A DNA stretch of 23,898 nucleotides, taken from assembly GCA_013298245.1 (NCBI GenBank), contig JAAFHD010000006.1:1-23898 (forward strand), read 5' to 3'. Below are positions 1 to 7,653 of this stretch, piece after piece; within the stretch, counting starts at the first letter, position 1; every line of letters begins with the position of its first letter. The stretch comes from Alphaproteobacteria bacterium (GTDB lineage: Bacteria > Pseudomonadota > Alphaproteobacteria > Acetobacterales > Acetobacteraceae). A program made the position numbers and the translations under genes. Below the pieces are notes generated by a model. That model saw only the letters and a program-made list of their open reading frames with translations, was not told the DNA's origin and did no database searches.

Positions 1-72
1 GAGCCAGCTCATGTTCGGCCCTGGTGTCAGCTCCATCACCAGCACGAGGGCGATGAATTCCATGAGCCGCAT
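1..72 (-). CDS. LysE/RhtB-family amino-acid exporter, N-terminal fragment (runs off window)
   Basis: Only the first 24 codons are visible, read leftward off the window edge. The peptide opens with a hydrophobic helix and then the sequence ELTPGPNM. The Pro-Gly-Pro after the first transmembrane segment is the hallmark of LysE/RhtB translocators, inner-membrane exporters of amino acids and homoserine lactones. The start could be the ATG at 72 or the in-frame ATG at 63; neither has a strong ribosome binding site. It diverges from the gene at 171. The fragment is short, so the family call rests on one motif plus its position. Confidence 0.6.
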   Translation of the reverse strand, partial: MRLMEFIALVLVMELTPGPNMSWL

Positions 73-170
73 GCGGGGCAGTGTAGCACCCCGCGCACGA
101 TGCGCGATGTGATCCAGCGCAAGGTGCCGCGCGCGCCCGCGTGCCACGCTGCATCGCAGGAGGACCCGCG

Positions 171-560
171 ATGTCGTCACCCGATGGCCTGCACCATATC
201 CTGCTGCACATGGCGCGCAGCAAGGATTTTCCGGGCGGCAGCGCCGCGCATGGCTATGCCTTCCGCGCGCCGCTGGATGCCGAGCACCGCATCGATCTGG
301 CGCGCTGGAAGAGCAGCCGCGCGCATTGCGTGGTGCGCCGCTTCTGGCCCGGGGAGGCCGACGAACACGGCTTCCTGGTCCACAAGCCCGGCGGCCGCGG
401 CGGCGCCACCTGGGCCTTCGACTACGACCAGGACAGCGCCGATGATGACGAGGCCGGGTATCGGCTGGGTGAGCATCGCTTCGTGCCGGGCGAATATGTC
501 TCGATCCGCGGCGAGGACGGCGTGATGCATACCTTTGTCGTGGCGAAAGTCGACGCCTGA
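171..560 (+). CDS. conserved hypothetical protein, 129 aa
   Basis: I chose the ATG at 171 because an AGGAGG box sits at 159-164, seven bases upstream; an in-frame GTG at 141 would place that box inside the gene. The product is soluble and rather acidic, with no signal peptide or membrane segment. Notable stretches are a region around residues 50-60 (CVVRRFWPGE), a Gly-rich stretch at 74-79 (GGRGGA), an Asp-rich loop at 83-94 and an ending with PGEYVSIRGEDG at 106-117. From memory, similar small proteins occur in Azospirillum and Acetobacteraceae, where they are uncharacterised. No catalytic motif is visible and no function is proposed. The next gene begins 46 bp downstream. Confidence 0.78.
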   Translation: MSSPDGLHHILLHMARSKDFPGGSAAHGYAFRAPLDAEHRIDLARWKSSRAHCVVRRFWPGEADEHGFLVHKPGGRGGATWAFDYDQDSADDDEAGYRLGEHRFVPGEYVSIRGEDGVMHTFVVAKVDA

Positions 561-606
561 CACGGCGCCCGGCCTGCGCTACAGCGGGGCCAGGGAGAAC
601 AACGCC

Positions 607-1560
607 ATGCTTCGCCGCACTGCGCTTTTGCTGCTCGCGACACCCGCCATCGCGCAACCGACATGGCGGCCCGACCGGCCAGTGCGGATCGTGGTGCCCT
701 TCCCGCCTGGTGGTTCGAATGATGTGATCGCGCGGCCCTTGGCCGAGAAACTGCAAGGCAGGTTGGGCCAGGCGGTGGTGATCGAAAACCGCCCCGGCGC
801 GGGTGGTGCGATCGGCGCGCAGCAGGTGGCGCAGGCGCCGGCGGATGGGCTGACGCTGATGGTGACATCCACCAGCTTCGTCGCCACCGCCGCCATCCAG
901 CGCACGCCCTATGATGCGGTGACGAGTTTTGATTCCGTGGCGGTGCTGGCACGCGCGCCATTCATCGTGCTCGTGCATCCGGCCTTTCCGGCGCGCACGA
1001 TGGCTGAGTTGATCGCCTTTGCGCGCGCCAATCCGGGGCGCATCGATTACGCCAGCAGCGGCCCCGGCAGCATTGGGCATTTCCTGACGGAACAGATCGG
1101 GCTGATCGCGAATGTGCGCATGAACCACGTGCCGTATCGCGGCATGCCGCCGGCCGTGACGGACCTGGTCGCGGGCAATGTGCAGATGCTGATCACCACC
1201 GTGGCAAGTGCGAATGCGCCGATCCGCGAGGGGCGCGTGCGGGTGATAGCCGCGCTTGCTGATGGCGGGCCGGCCAGTTCTCCGCGCGTGCCGAATGCGC
1301 GGGAGGCCTTGGGCCAGGATGTCGCGGGCGGTGCGATCTGGTGGGGGTTGTTCGCGCCGCGGGGCCTGCCGGCGCCGGTGGCCGCTGGCATCCAGGCGGC
1401 GGTGCGCGATGCGCTGGCGGAACCTGATGTGGCGCGGGTGTATGAGGGCGAGGGCGCCTTGCCGGCGTTTTCGCCAATGGAAGCTTTCCGCACGGAATTG
1501 GCCGCGGATTTGGCGCGCTTCCGTGACATCGCGGCGCGCGCGGCGATCCGTCCCGAATGA
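607..1560 (+). CDS. Bug/TctC-family tripartite tricarboxylate transporter substrate-binding protein, 317 aa
   Basis: Periplasmic solute-binding protein of the Bug family, which binds carboxylates and related small organic acids. The ATG at 607 is preceded by a GGGAG box at 592-596 and gives a clean signal peptide (Arg-Arg at residues 3-4, hydrophobic core, cleavage near AIA-Q). An upstream in-frame start at 535 would spoil this. Family markers are the start of the mature protein with W-RPDRPVRIVVPFPPGG, the ENRPGAGG loop near residues 60-67, PADGLTL, and the HVPYRG segment in the middle. Length is typical (about 300-330). Its stop overlaps the start of the CoA-transferase gene by 4 bp, suggesting they act on one substrate. 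No TctA/TctB membrane genes are nearby, which is usual for orphan Bug receptors. The ligand cannot be read from the sequence. Confidence 0.9.
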   Translation: MLRRTALLLLATPAIAQPTWRPDRPVRIVVPFPPGGSNDVIARPLAEKLQGRLGQAVVIENRPGAGGAIGAQQVAQAPADGLTLMVTSTSFVATAAIQRTPYDAVTSFDSVAVLARAPFIVLVHPAFPARTMAELIAFARANPGRIDYASSGPGSIGHFLTEQIGLIANVRMNHVPYRGMPPAVTDLVAGNVQMLITTVASANAPIREGRVRVIAALADGGPASSPRVPNAREALGQDVAGGAIWWGLFAPRGLPAPVAAGIQAAVRDALAEPDVARVYEGEGALPAFSPMEAFRTELAADLARFRDIAARAAIRPE

Positions 1561-2756
1561 AGCGCGTTGATTTCAACCCGACTGCGCGCGGGGCGCTGCA
1601 TGGGGTGCGCGTGGTGGATCTGTCGCGGCTGGTGGCCGGCAACATCCTGACCAAGGTGCTGGCCGATCACGGCGCGGAGGTGATCAAGATCGAACCGCCC
1701 GATGGCGACACGCTGCGCGCCTGGCGGGTGGGCGGTGTCGAGACATCGTGGAAGACGATCTGCCGCAACAAGTTTTCGGTGGCGCTGAATTTTCGGCATC
1801 CGGATGCGATCGCGACCATCAAGGAGATGGTGCGCGGTGCGGCGATGCTGGTGGAGAGTTTTAGGCCTGGTGTGCTGGAGGCGATGGGGCTGCCGCCGGC
1901 GGAATTGCTGGCGATCAATCCGGCGCTGGTGATTGTGCGGGTTTCGGGCTGGGGGCAGACCGGGCCTTATGCGCATAAGCCGGGCTTCGGCACGTTGGTG
2001 GAAGGCTATTCCGGTTTTGCCGCCATCAATGGTTTTGCCGATCGCGAGCCGGTGCTGCCGCCGATGTTCATGGGCGATGCCTATGCCGGGCTGATGGGTG
2101 CGGCCAGCACCATGATCGCGCTGCGCCATGCGGAAGCCACGGGCCAGGGCCAGGTGCTGGATGTGTCGCTGTTCGAGCCGATTTTTTCCGTGCTGGAACC
2201 GCAGATGGCGAATTGGCGCATCACCGGCAAACTGAAGCCGCGCACGGGGTCGCGGTCCACCAACACAGCACCGCGCAATGTGTATCGCACGCAGGATGGC
2301 GGCTGGGTGTGCCTGTCGGCCAGCACGCAGGGCATGACGGAAAAGCTGCTGCGCAGCATCGGGCAGGAGGCGCTGCTGGATGACCCGCGCTTTGCGCGCA
2401 ACCATGATCGGGTGAAGAACGCGGCGGCGCTGGATGCGGTGATCGGCGCCTATGTTGGCGCGCGCAGCATGGCGGAAAACCTGGCGCATTTCGACAAGAC
2501 CGGCGTGACGATCGGGCCGATCATGGACCCCGAGCGGTTGGAGACGGATGACTATGTGACAGCGCGCGAGGCGCTGATCGAAGTGCCCGATGACGAGATG
2601 CCGGGCGGCTTTTTGCCGATGGTTGGCACGGCGCCGCATATGTCGGCGACACCCACCGTGCTGGCGCGGCCCGCCCCGAAATTGGGCGAGCACGCGGAGG
2701 CGATACTAGGCGCGGAAACCTGCGCGCGGCTGCGCGCTTCCGGCGCGATGCCTTAG
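1557..2756 (+). CDS. CaiB/BaiF family III CoA-transferase, 399 aa
   Basis: Cytoplasmic enzyme moving CoA between carboxylic acids, with an aspartyl-CoA thioester intermediate in this family. The N-terminal Rossmann part shows GVRVVDLSRLVAGN (residues 16-29) and GAEVIKIEPPDGD (39-51). The catalytic aspartate is probably Asp174 in FMGDAYAGLMG. SFRPGV at 101-106 and GWGQTGPY at 131-138 are also family signatures. Length matches the usual 380-420. The ATG at 1557 overlaps the stop of the Bug/TctC gene (ATGA), so the two are translationally coupled; import and activation of one organic acid is a reasonable inference. The stop overlaps by 3 bp the stop of the opposing small gene. The acid used is unknown. 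Confidence 0.92.
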   Translation: MKRVDFNPTARGALHGVRVVDLSRLVAGNILTKVLADHGAEVIKIEPPDGDTLRAWRVGGVETSWKTICRNKFSVALNFRHPDAIATIKEMVRGAAMLVESFRPGVLEAMGLPPAELLAINPALVIVRVSGWGQTGPYAHKPGFGTLVEGYSGFAAINGFADREPVLPPMFMGDAYAGLMGAASTMIALRHAEATGQGQVLDVSLFEPIFSVLEPQMANWRITGKLKPRTGSRSTNTAPRNVYRTQDGGWVCLSASTQGMTEKLLRSIGQEALLDDPRFARNHDRVKNAAALDAVIGAYVGARSMAENLAHFDKTGVTIGPIMDPERLETDDYVTAREALIEVPDDEMPGGFLPMVGTAPHMSATPTVLARPAPKLGEHAEAILGAETCARLRASGAMP

Positions 2757-2989
2757 GCTTTGGCTGGTTCTTCCTTGGCGTCTTCTTCGTCGTTCTCGTC
2801 GTCGGCTTCCGCGTCCTCATCGAGCGTGCCGATGAACACGCCATCGGTCACCACCGCCAGGCACTGGCTGTAGGTCGAGAGGATCCACGCGCGATCCGCG
2901 CCTTCTTCCTTGTCCTCCGCTTGCATCACCAGTTGCAGCAGGGCCACGGCCACGGCGGCATCGCTGTCGCCTTCGATTTCGATTTTCAT
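2753..2989 (-). CDS. small acidic hypothetical protein, 78 aa
   Basis: Leftward gene ending inside the stop codon of the CoA-transferase gene. I chose the ATG at 2989, with AGGAG at 2996-3000, because that ribosome binding site is good. The frame stays open upstream to a TTG at 3136 (127 aa), so a longer form is possible. The first 50 residues look like an ordinary small alpha/beta fold; the last 25 are almost all Asp, Glu and Ala with a Lys-rich end, probably disordered. No family is recognised. The 221 bp between this start and the second Bug/TctC gene serve as the shared divergent upstream region; I see no clear promoter hexamers there. Confidence 0.6.
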   Translation of the reverse strand: MKIEIEGDSDAAVAVALLQLVMQAEDKEEGADRAWILSTYSQCLAVVTDGVFIGTLDEDAEADDENDEEDAKEEPAKA

Positions 2990-3210
2990 CACGCGCTCCT
3001 TTGCAAGCGCGTGCAGCTTGCGCGCCGCAGGTTGCGTGGTGGTGACGCTTTGATGCGCGGCTGAAGAAACCACCGCGCCAAGCTGCGCGAGCACTTCTTC
3101 GGCATCGCCTGCGCGGAACGCCCAAACGCGCGCCAATGGGTGCTGTGCTGGCCGCTTTCGGGCCGCGAAAACTGGTGGCGATGACCGTCGCGCCGCGCCA
3201 CATCCCGTGG

Positions 3211-4170
3211 ATGAACCGTCGCACCCTCCTCGCGCTGCCCGCGCTGATCACCGCCCCTGCCGCCGCCCAGGCGCCATGGGTGCCCGACCGCCCGATCCGC
3301 ATCATCGCACCCTTCGCGCCAGGTGGTGCCTCGGACCAGATCAGCCGCATTCTGGCCGACGAGCTGACACCCCTTCTGGGCCAGCAGGTCATCGTGGAAA
3401 ACCGCACCGGCGCGGGTGGTGCTGTGGGCACGGAATTCGTGGCACGCGCGCGCCCCGATGGTCTCACGCTGGTCACCGCCAGCCAGGCGACGCACGGCGT
3501 GAACCCGGTCGTGCAACGGCTGAACTTCGACCCCTTCGGCGATATGACGCCCATCGGCAACATGGCCGGCGTGCCGGCGGTGTTCGTGGTGGGGCCGCAG
3601 GCACAGCCGCGCACATTCGCGGAATTCCTGGCGTTTGTGCGCGCGCGTCCGGGGCGTGAAAACTATGGCAGCGCGGGTGTGGGTTCCTCCACCCACATGA
3701 CCTTCGCGCTGATGGCGCACAAGGCAGGGCTGGACATCCAGCACGTGCCCTTCCGCGGCACCGGCATTGCCGTGCCGGAGGTGATCGCGGGGCGCATCAT
3801 TGGCATGGCGGATACGGTCAACACTTCGCTGCCCTTCATCCGCGATGGGCGGTTGCGCGCGCTGGCTGTGTCCACACGCGCACGCCTGGCGGTGCTGCCG
3901 GATGTGCCGACGGTGGCGGAATTCCTGCCGGGCTATGAGGTGCTGAACTGGTATGGGCTGCATGGCCCGGCGGGCCTTGCGCCCAACATCGTCACCACCA
4001 TCCACAATGCGATGATGACGTTGTTGAACCGCCCCGCTTATGTCGCGCGGCTGGAAAGCCTGGGCATGGTGCCGCTGCCGATGACGACGGCGGAATATGC
4101 TGCCTATGCCGAAGCCGATCGCCGGCAATGGGCGGAGCTGGTGCGCGCCACCGGCATGCGCGTGGAATAG
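3211..4170 (+). CDS. Bug/TctC-family tripartite tricarboxylate transporter substrate-binding protein, 319 aa (second copy)
   Basis: A second Bug-family periplasmic receptor, clearly homologous to the one at 607 but diverged. I start at the ATG at 3211 because it gives a standard signal peptide (MNRR, hydrophobic stretch, cleavage near AAA-Q). In-frame ATGs at 3136 and 3181 would add a charged leader before it. No strong ribosome binding site is seen, so the start is less certain than the gene. Markers are APWVPDRPIRIIAPFAPGG, ENRTGAGG, RPDGLTL and HVPFRGTG. It has no coupled enzyme gene: its stop directly abuts the stop of the opposing SDR gene. The ligand is unknown. Confidence 0.9.
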   Translation: MNRRTLLALPALITAPAAAQAPWVPDRPIRIIAPFAPGGASDQISRILADELTPLLGQQVIVENRTGAGGAVGTEFVARARPDGLTLVTASQATHGVNPVVQRLNFDPFGDMTPIGNMAGVPAVFVVGPQAQPRTFAEFLAFVRARPGRENYGSAGVGSSTHMTFALMAHKAGLDIQHVPFRGTGIAVPEVIAGRIIGMADTVNTSLPFIRDGRLRALAVSTRARLAVLPDVPTVAEFLPGYEVLNWYGLHGPAGLAPNIVTTIHNAMMTLLNRPAYVARLESLGMVPLPMTTAEYAAYAEADRRQWAELVRATGMRVE

Positions 4171-4938
4171 TCAGCCGTCGCTGACGGAAAACCGGAACAG
4201 CCGCACGGCACGATCCGCGATCGGCGCCGGCAGCAATTCCAACAGGCGCAGCATGTACCCCATGCGGCGCGGCACGATGCAGCGACCACGCCCCTTCGCG
4301 ACCGCGCGCGCCACCCGCGCGGCGACGGTTTCGGCGGTCAGTTTGAAGGGCTGGTTGGCGATGAATTTCTCGCTCATCGCGCTGTGGAAGAAGCCGGGTG
4401 CGACGGTTGTCACACCCACGCCGCGCAGCGCCAGCAGCGGGCGCAGGCTCTCGCCATAGGCCCATAGCCCGGCCTTGGATGCGCAATATGCCGGGCTGTC
4501 CGGCAGGCCGCGAAACGCTGCCACCGACGCCACCAAAACCACCCGCCCGGCGCCGCGCGCCAGCAGGCGCGGCAGCAGCGGTTCCACCAGGTTCAGCGCG
4601 CCTTGAAGGTTCACGCCGATGACAAGCGCGGCGGCTTCCGGCCCTTCCAGCCCGCCATCGGGGCGGGTGCCGGCCGTCACGCCCGCATTGGCCACCACCA
4701 GGTCGAAGGGCAGTGCGTTATCCCAGGCCAAAAGCTGCGCGGACATCGCGGTTGCGTCGCGCACATCCAGCACGGCTTGGCGCGTGGTGGCGCCTGCGGC
4801 CTCGCAAGCGGCGGCTACGGCGGCCAGCGCAACGGCATCGCGCCCGATCAGCGCGACCGTCACACCAGGCGCCGCCCAGTGCCGCGCCATGGCAGCACCC
4901 AGGCCCCGCGATGCGCCGGTGATGACAATGCTTTTCAT
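4171..4938 (-). CDS. SDR-family oxidoreductase of the capsule locus, 255 aa
   Basis: NAD(P)-dependent short-chain dehydrogenase/reductase with the classical motifs: cofactor loop TGASRGLG at residues 7-14, NAG after the fourth strand, a Ser in the VASVAA strand, and the catalytic pair in YCASK. Length is typical of classical SDRs. The ATG at 4938 overlaps the stop of the KpsC-like gene by 4 bp (ATGA), so it is translated downstream of that gene. SDR genes lie next to KpsC/KpsS-like genes in other capsule loci (from memory, RkpH in Sinorhizobium and WcbP in Burkholderia), so a role in making the sugar or lipid part of the capsule base is plausible but inferred. The C-terminal 40 residues are basic and hydrophobic and might touch the membrane. 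The substrate is unknown. Confidence 0.88.
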   Translation of the reverse strand: MKSIVITGASRGLGAAMARHWAAPGVTVALIGRDAVALAAVAAACEAAGATTRQAVLDVRDATAMSAQLLAWDNALPFDLVVANAGVTAGTRPDGGLEGPEAAALVIGVNLQGALNLVEPLLPRLLARGAGRVVLVASVAAFRGLPDSPAYCASKAGLWAYGESLRPLLALRGVGVTTVAPGFFHSAMSEKFIANQPFKLTAETVAARVARAVAKGRGRCIVPRRMGYMLRLLELLPAPIADRAVRLFRFSVSDG

Positions 4939-6365
4939 CGCGGCACCACACGCCAATGCCGCAACGCGCGCAACAGCCGGCCCTGCAGCTTCCACCACAC
5001 CACCCAGGCGCGGCGCGCCGGTGGCAGCGCGGGCCACAGCGCCGTGTCGCCCAGGCGTTCCAACAGCAATTCCGGTGGGCATGGCAGGCCCGTCAGCGGG
5101 TCCTGGTAGCGCGGGTAGAGGATCAGGCAGCCCGCCACCAATTCATCCAATGTCAGTGCGCGGCCGCGGCGGTCGCAGGGTTCCATGTCCGTCGTCAGGC
5201 CCCAGCCGGCGTAGAAGGGGCGGCCCCAGCAGGTGACGGGCAGGCCGCGCAACAGCGCCTCGAAACCGGCCAGGCTGGTCATGGTGTGCAGCGCGTCCAC
5301 TTGGGCGAAGAGACTGCGGATATCGCCCATGGGCAGCACGATATCGGCGATGCGCGCGGCGTCGCGCGCGGGCAGGTAGCCGCGGCGGTAGCCGGTCTCC
5401 ACATCGGGGTGTGGCTTCCAGATGATGCAGGCGTCGGGGTGGGCGGCGCGGACGGCTTGCAGCAGGCCAAGGTTGGTGCGGACCGCGCCCGCGCCCGTGC
5501 GGATCGAGGCATCGTCCTCCACCTGGCCCACCACCAGGATGCGCGTGCGGCCGGGTGTTTCGGGCAGCGGCGCGACCGCACCAGGCAGGTTGTATTTGGT
5601 GATGTTGCGGCGCGTGACCTCGGCGCGCAACGCGGCCGCGCGGGCCAGCAGGGGCGCGTCGAACACAGTTTCGCGCAGCAGGGTTTCCAGCCGCGATGGG
5701 CGCGTTGCGTCGAAGTGCATGCCCACCGGGTCCAGCGCCAGGGATGCGGCCGGCGCGAAATTCACACCCAGGCCGACAGAACGGATGAAGCCGTCCTCCA
5801 CGCGCCAGAAGCGGGTTGGCGCGCGCGCTTCCTCGGCCGCTGTCAGCCGGGCGGCCCAGGCCAGCACGGCGCCATCCTGTGCCAGCGCAGCATCCGCGGT
5901 TTCGGCGAACACCGCGTGGCCCGCATCATGGCCAAAGGCGGTGGCGATGGCGTCGCGCTTCCAGCCCTGCATGTGCAGGAAGGCGCCGATCTGGCGGTTT
6001 TCCGCCTCGGTCGCGCGCCACAGCGCCAGGGTGTCGAGGGTTTCCGCCAGGCCCGCCGCGCGCGCGCGGAAGGGGCAGGCGAAGCGGCTGTGTGGCAGGG
6101 CGGCAGCCTGGTCGGCGGAAAGCCGCGCGTCGGGCGCGTGGGCTGGCCCGGGCAGGCCTGGCACCACCAGGCCCAGCACGCCGCGCAGCCCGTTGAAACC
6201 AGGCGCGCGCCATGGGCCTTCGGACACATCGCCGATGTCCAGCGCCAGCGCGCCATCGGCGCGGGCAGCTCCTTCCGCCAGCACTTCGAAATCCGGGAAG
6301 AAGGCGGCGCAATGCGGCACCTGGCGCCACAGCGCGGGCGCGACCCAAAGCCGGCGCGGGTTCAT
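4935..6365 (-). CDS. KpsC-like capsule beta-Kdo transferase, single module, 476 aa
   Basis: Capsule polysaccharide biosynthesis/export protein of the KpsC family, cytoplasmic enzymes that add beta-Kdo residues to the lipid-linked base of group 2 capsules. Hallmarks in order: RVEDGFIRSVGLG (188-200), SLALDPVGMHFDA (208-220), KYNLPG (257-262), GQVEDDASI (280-288), WKPHPDVETGYRRG (316-329), HTMTSLAGFEALLRG (360-374) and PFYAGWGLT (383-391). E. coli KpsC (about 675 aa) carries two such modules; here only one is visible, with a divergent N-terminal 110 residues. I start at the ATG at 6365. An upstream ATG at 6410 would add 15 residues from an AT-rich stretch that looks like promoter. It is divergent from the export genes and coupled to the SDR gene by ATGA. 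Whether it forms the 2,4 or 2,7 linkage cannot be read. Confidence 0.9.
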   Translation of the reverse strand: MNPRRLWVAPALWRQVPHCAAFFPDFEVLAEGAARADGALALDIGDVSEGPWRAPGFNGLRGVLGLVVPGLPGPAHAPDARLSADQAAALPHSRFACPFRARAAGLAETLDTLALWRATEAENRQIGAFLHMQGWKRDAIATAFGHDAGHAVFAETADAALAQDGAVLAWAARLTAAEEARAPTRFWRVEDGFIRSVGLGVNFAPAASLALDPVGMHFDATRPSRLETLLRETVFDAPLLARAAALRAEVTRRNITKYNLPGAVAPLPETPGRTRILVVGQVEDDASIRTGAGAVRTNLGLLQAVRAAHPDACIIWKPHPDVETGYRRGYLPARDAARIADIVLPMGDIRSLFAQVDALHTMTSLAGFEALLRGLPVTCWGRPFYAGWGLTTDMEPCDRRGRALTLDELVAGCLILYPRYQDPLTGLPCPPELLLERLGDTALWPALPPARRAWVVWWKLQGRLLRALRHWRVVPR

Positions 6366-6455
6366 ATCGTATTTTCCACCCGCGTGTTCTATATTCGTGC
6401 CGTCGGACATGCCAGCGCCCTTGGCTGGCTGTCCATCCTGATGCCGGAGGTCTGC
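6366..6455. promoter_or_regulatory. divergent upstream region between the KpsC-like gene and the lipoprotein/kpsMTED genes
   Basis: This 90-bp stretch is AT-richer than its surroundings, particularly 6366-6398. A rightward -10 candidate TATATT lies at 6390-6395, without a convincing -35 element. A GGAGG ribosome binding site at 6446-6450 serves the TTG start at 6456. The region is the only sizeable non-coding space in the capsule locus, so both transcription units probably start here. Exact start sites are not resolved. Confidence 0.4.
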
Positions 6456-6848
6456 TTGACGCCTTCCCTTTTCCGCCCGCTGCTCTGCGGGGCTGCGTTG
6501 CTGATGCTTGCCGGATGCGGCACGTCGATCCCGGGCTCGGCGATCTTCTCGGCGCTGTCGTCGCCATCGGTGCCGCCGCCGGCAGGTGCTGTGATGGCAG
6601 CACCCGTCGCACCCACCGACCCGATCGCGGTCTTCGCGCTGAACACCCCGGCCGGTGGGTCGGGCGTGGTGAACATGGGCGGCGTGTCGCAATCCGCCCG
6701 CGTGCAGCGCGTCTATCACGCCGCCAGCGGCCGCGAATGCCGCGAAGTGGTGCTGGGCTCGGGCGGGGCGGAACGGGCGCAGGTGGTCTGCACCGACGCC
6801 GCGGTCGGCACACGGCTGACGCCGCCGCTGCTGCGCGGCAGCCGATAG
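6456..6848 (+). CDS. small capsule-locus lipoprotein, 130 aa, TTG start
   Basis: Predicted outer- or inner-membrane lipoprotein. The start is best placed at the TTG at 6456, five bases after GGAGG (6446-6450); the in-frame ATG at 6441 lies upstream of that box and would make it coding. The signal peptide ends in the lipobox LAGC with Cys at residue 21. A Pro/Ala/Ser-rich linker of about 45 residues follows. Then comes a small C-terminal domain with GRECREVVL and a second Cys in VVCTD, resembling the C-terminal GRxCREY pattern of rickettsial 17-kDa-type surface antigens; that link is tentative. It is the first gene of the export unit and its stop overlaps the kpsM ribosome binding site. A role in assembly or anchoring of the export complex is inference from position only. 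Confidence 0.75.
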   Translation: MTPSLFRPLLCGAALLMLAGCGTSIPGSAIFSALSSPSVPPPAGAVMAAPVAPTDPIAVFALNTPAGGSGVVNMGGVSQSARVQRVYHAASGRECREVVLGSGGAERAQVVCTDAAVGTRLTPPLLRGSR

Positions 6849-6857
6849 GAGCCTGCG

Positions 6858-7652
6858 ATGCGCCTGCCCGCCATGCTGCTGGACGGCGCGCGCATGCAAT
6901 TGCGCGTGATCAGCGCGCTGATCCTGCGCGAATTGCACACGCGCTTTGGTCGGCACCACCTGGGTTATGCCTGGATCTTCCTGGAGCCGATGATCCTGGG
7001 CGGTTGCATTGCGATGGTGCATTACGTGTCAGGGCACGGGCTGCCGGGTGGGCTCAACGTCGCGGCGTTCTATATCGTGGGCTACACGCCGTATTATCTT
7101 TTCCGCGCTATCCTGAACCGCGCGGCCGGCAGCGTGATGGCCAACCAGCCGTTGTTTTATCACCGTCAGGTTTCGTATCTGGACGTGATGCTGGCACGCA
7201 ACCTGCTGGACTGCGCAACCGTGATGATCGCGGTCTTCATCATGATCATCGCGCTGTCCAATTTCGAAGCCGCATTGCCGCATGACCCGTTGAAGATCGT
7301 GGTCGGCATTGTGCTGATGGCGGCCTTCTGCCACGGATTTGCGCTGCTGATCCTGGCCGCGACCGTGTGGGGCCATGAGAATGTAGAGCGCGTAGTCCAC
7401 CCTTTCACCTATCTGATGATCCCCTTCACCGGCGCCTTCTTCATGGTGTGGTGGCTGCCGACGGAAATGCAGTATTACGCGCTGCTGAACCCGAGCGTGC
7501 ACATGTTCGAGATCATCCGCGACGGGCAGTTTGGCCCGGGCGTGCCCTATCACTGGGACCTTGGCTACATGGTGGCCTGCACCGTGGTGCTGAACCTGCT
7601 TGGCATGCTGGCGCTGCGGGCGGTCAAGGGCAGGCTGGCCAGCGAGCACTGA
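6858..7652 (+). CDS. kpsM: KpsM-like ABC-2 permease for capsule polysaccharide export, 264 aa
   Basis: Inner-membrane permease subunit of the ABC transporter that flips the lipid-linked capsule chain to the periplasm. The ATG at 6858 follows AGGAG at 6847-6851, which overlaps the previous stop codon. The N-terminal amphipathic segment includes RELHTRFGRHHLGYAW (residues 24-39), the typical KpsM/Wzm start. About six membrane segments are visible, near residues 37-57, 66-84, 116-136, 146-170, 183-200 and 234-254, with NPSVHMFEIIR at 211-221 close to the end as in KpsM homologues. Length matches the family (about 258-270). It lies directly before the ATPase gene (1 bp apart), so the two should form one M2T2 transporter. 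The symbol is assigned by motif and synteny. Confidence 0.93.
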   Translation: MRLPAMLLDGARMQLRVISALILRELHTRFGRHHLGYAWIFLEPMILGGCIAMVHYVSGHGLPGGLNVAAFYIVGYTPYYLFRAILNRAAGSVMANQPLFYHRQVSYLDVMLARNLLDCATVMIAVFIMIIALSNFEAALPHDPLKIVVGIVLMAAFCHGFALLILAATVWGHENVERVVHPFTYLMIPFTGAFFMVWWLPTEMQYYALLNPSVHMFEIIRDGQFGPGVPYHWDLGYMVACTVVLNLLGMLALRAVKGRLASEH

Positions 7653-7653
7653 C

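Noticed and set aside
1047..2693. Long leftward open frame opposite the receptor and CoA-transferase genes
   Set aside because: It is His/Arg-rich, low in complexity and lies on the strand opposite two clear families; a GC-bias shadow.
2990..3136. N-terminal extension of the small acidic gene to a TTG at 3136
   Set aside because: The internal ATG at 2989 has a clear AGGAG site, while the TTG has none; kept only as an alternative start.
4956..6455. Long rightward open frame opposite the KpsC-like gene, continuous with the lipoprotein
   Set aside because: Only its last part after the GGAGG at 6446 encodes a plausible product with signal peptide and lipobox; the rest is the antisense of the KpsC-like gene.
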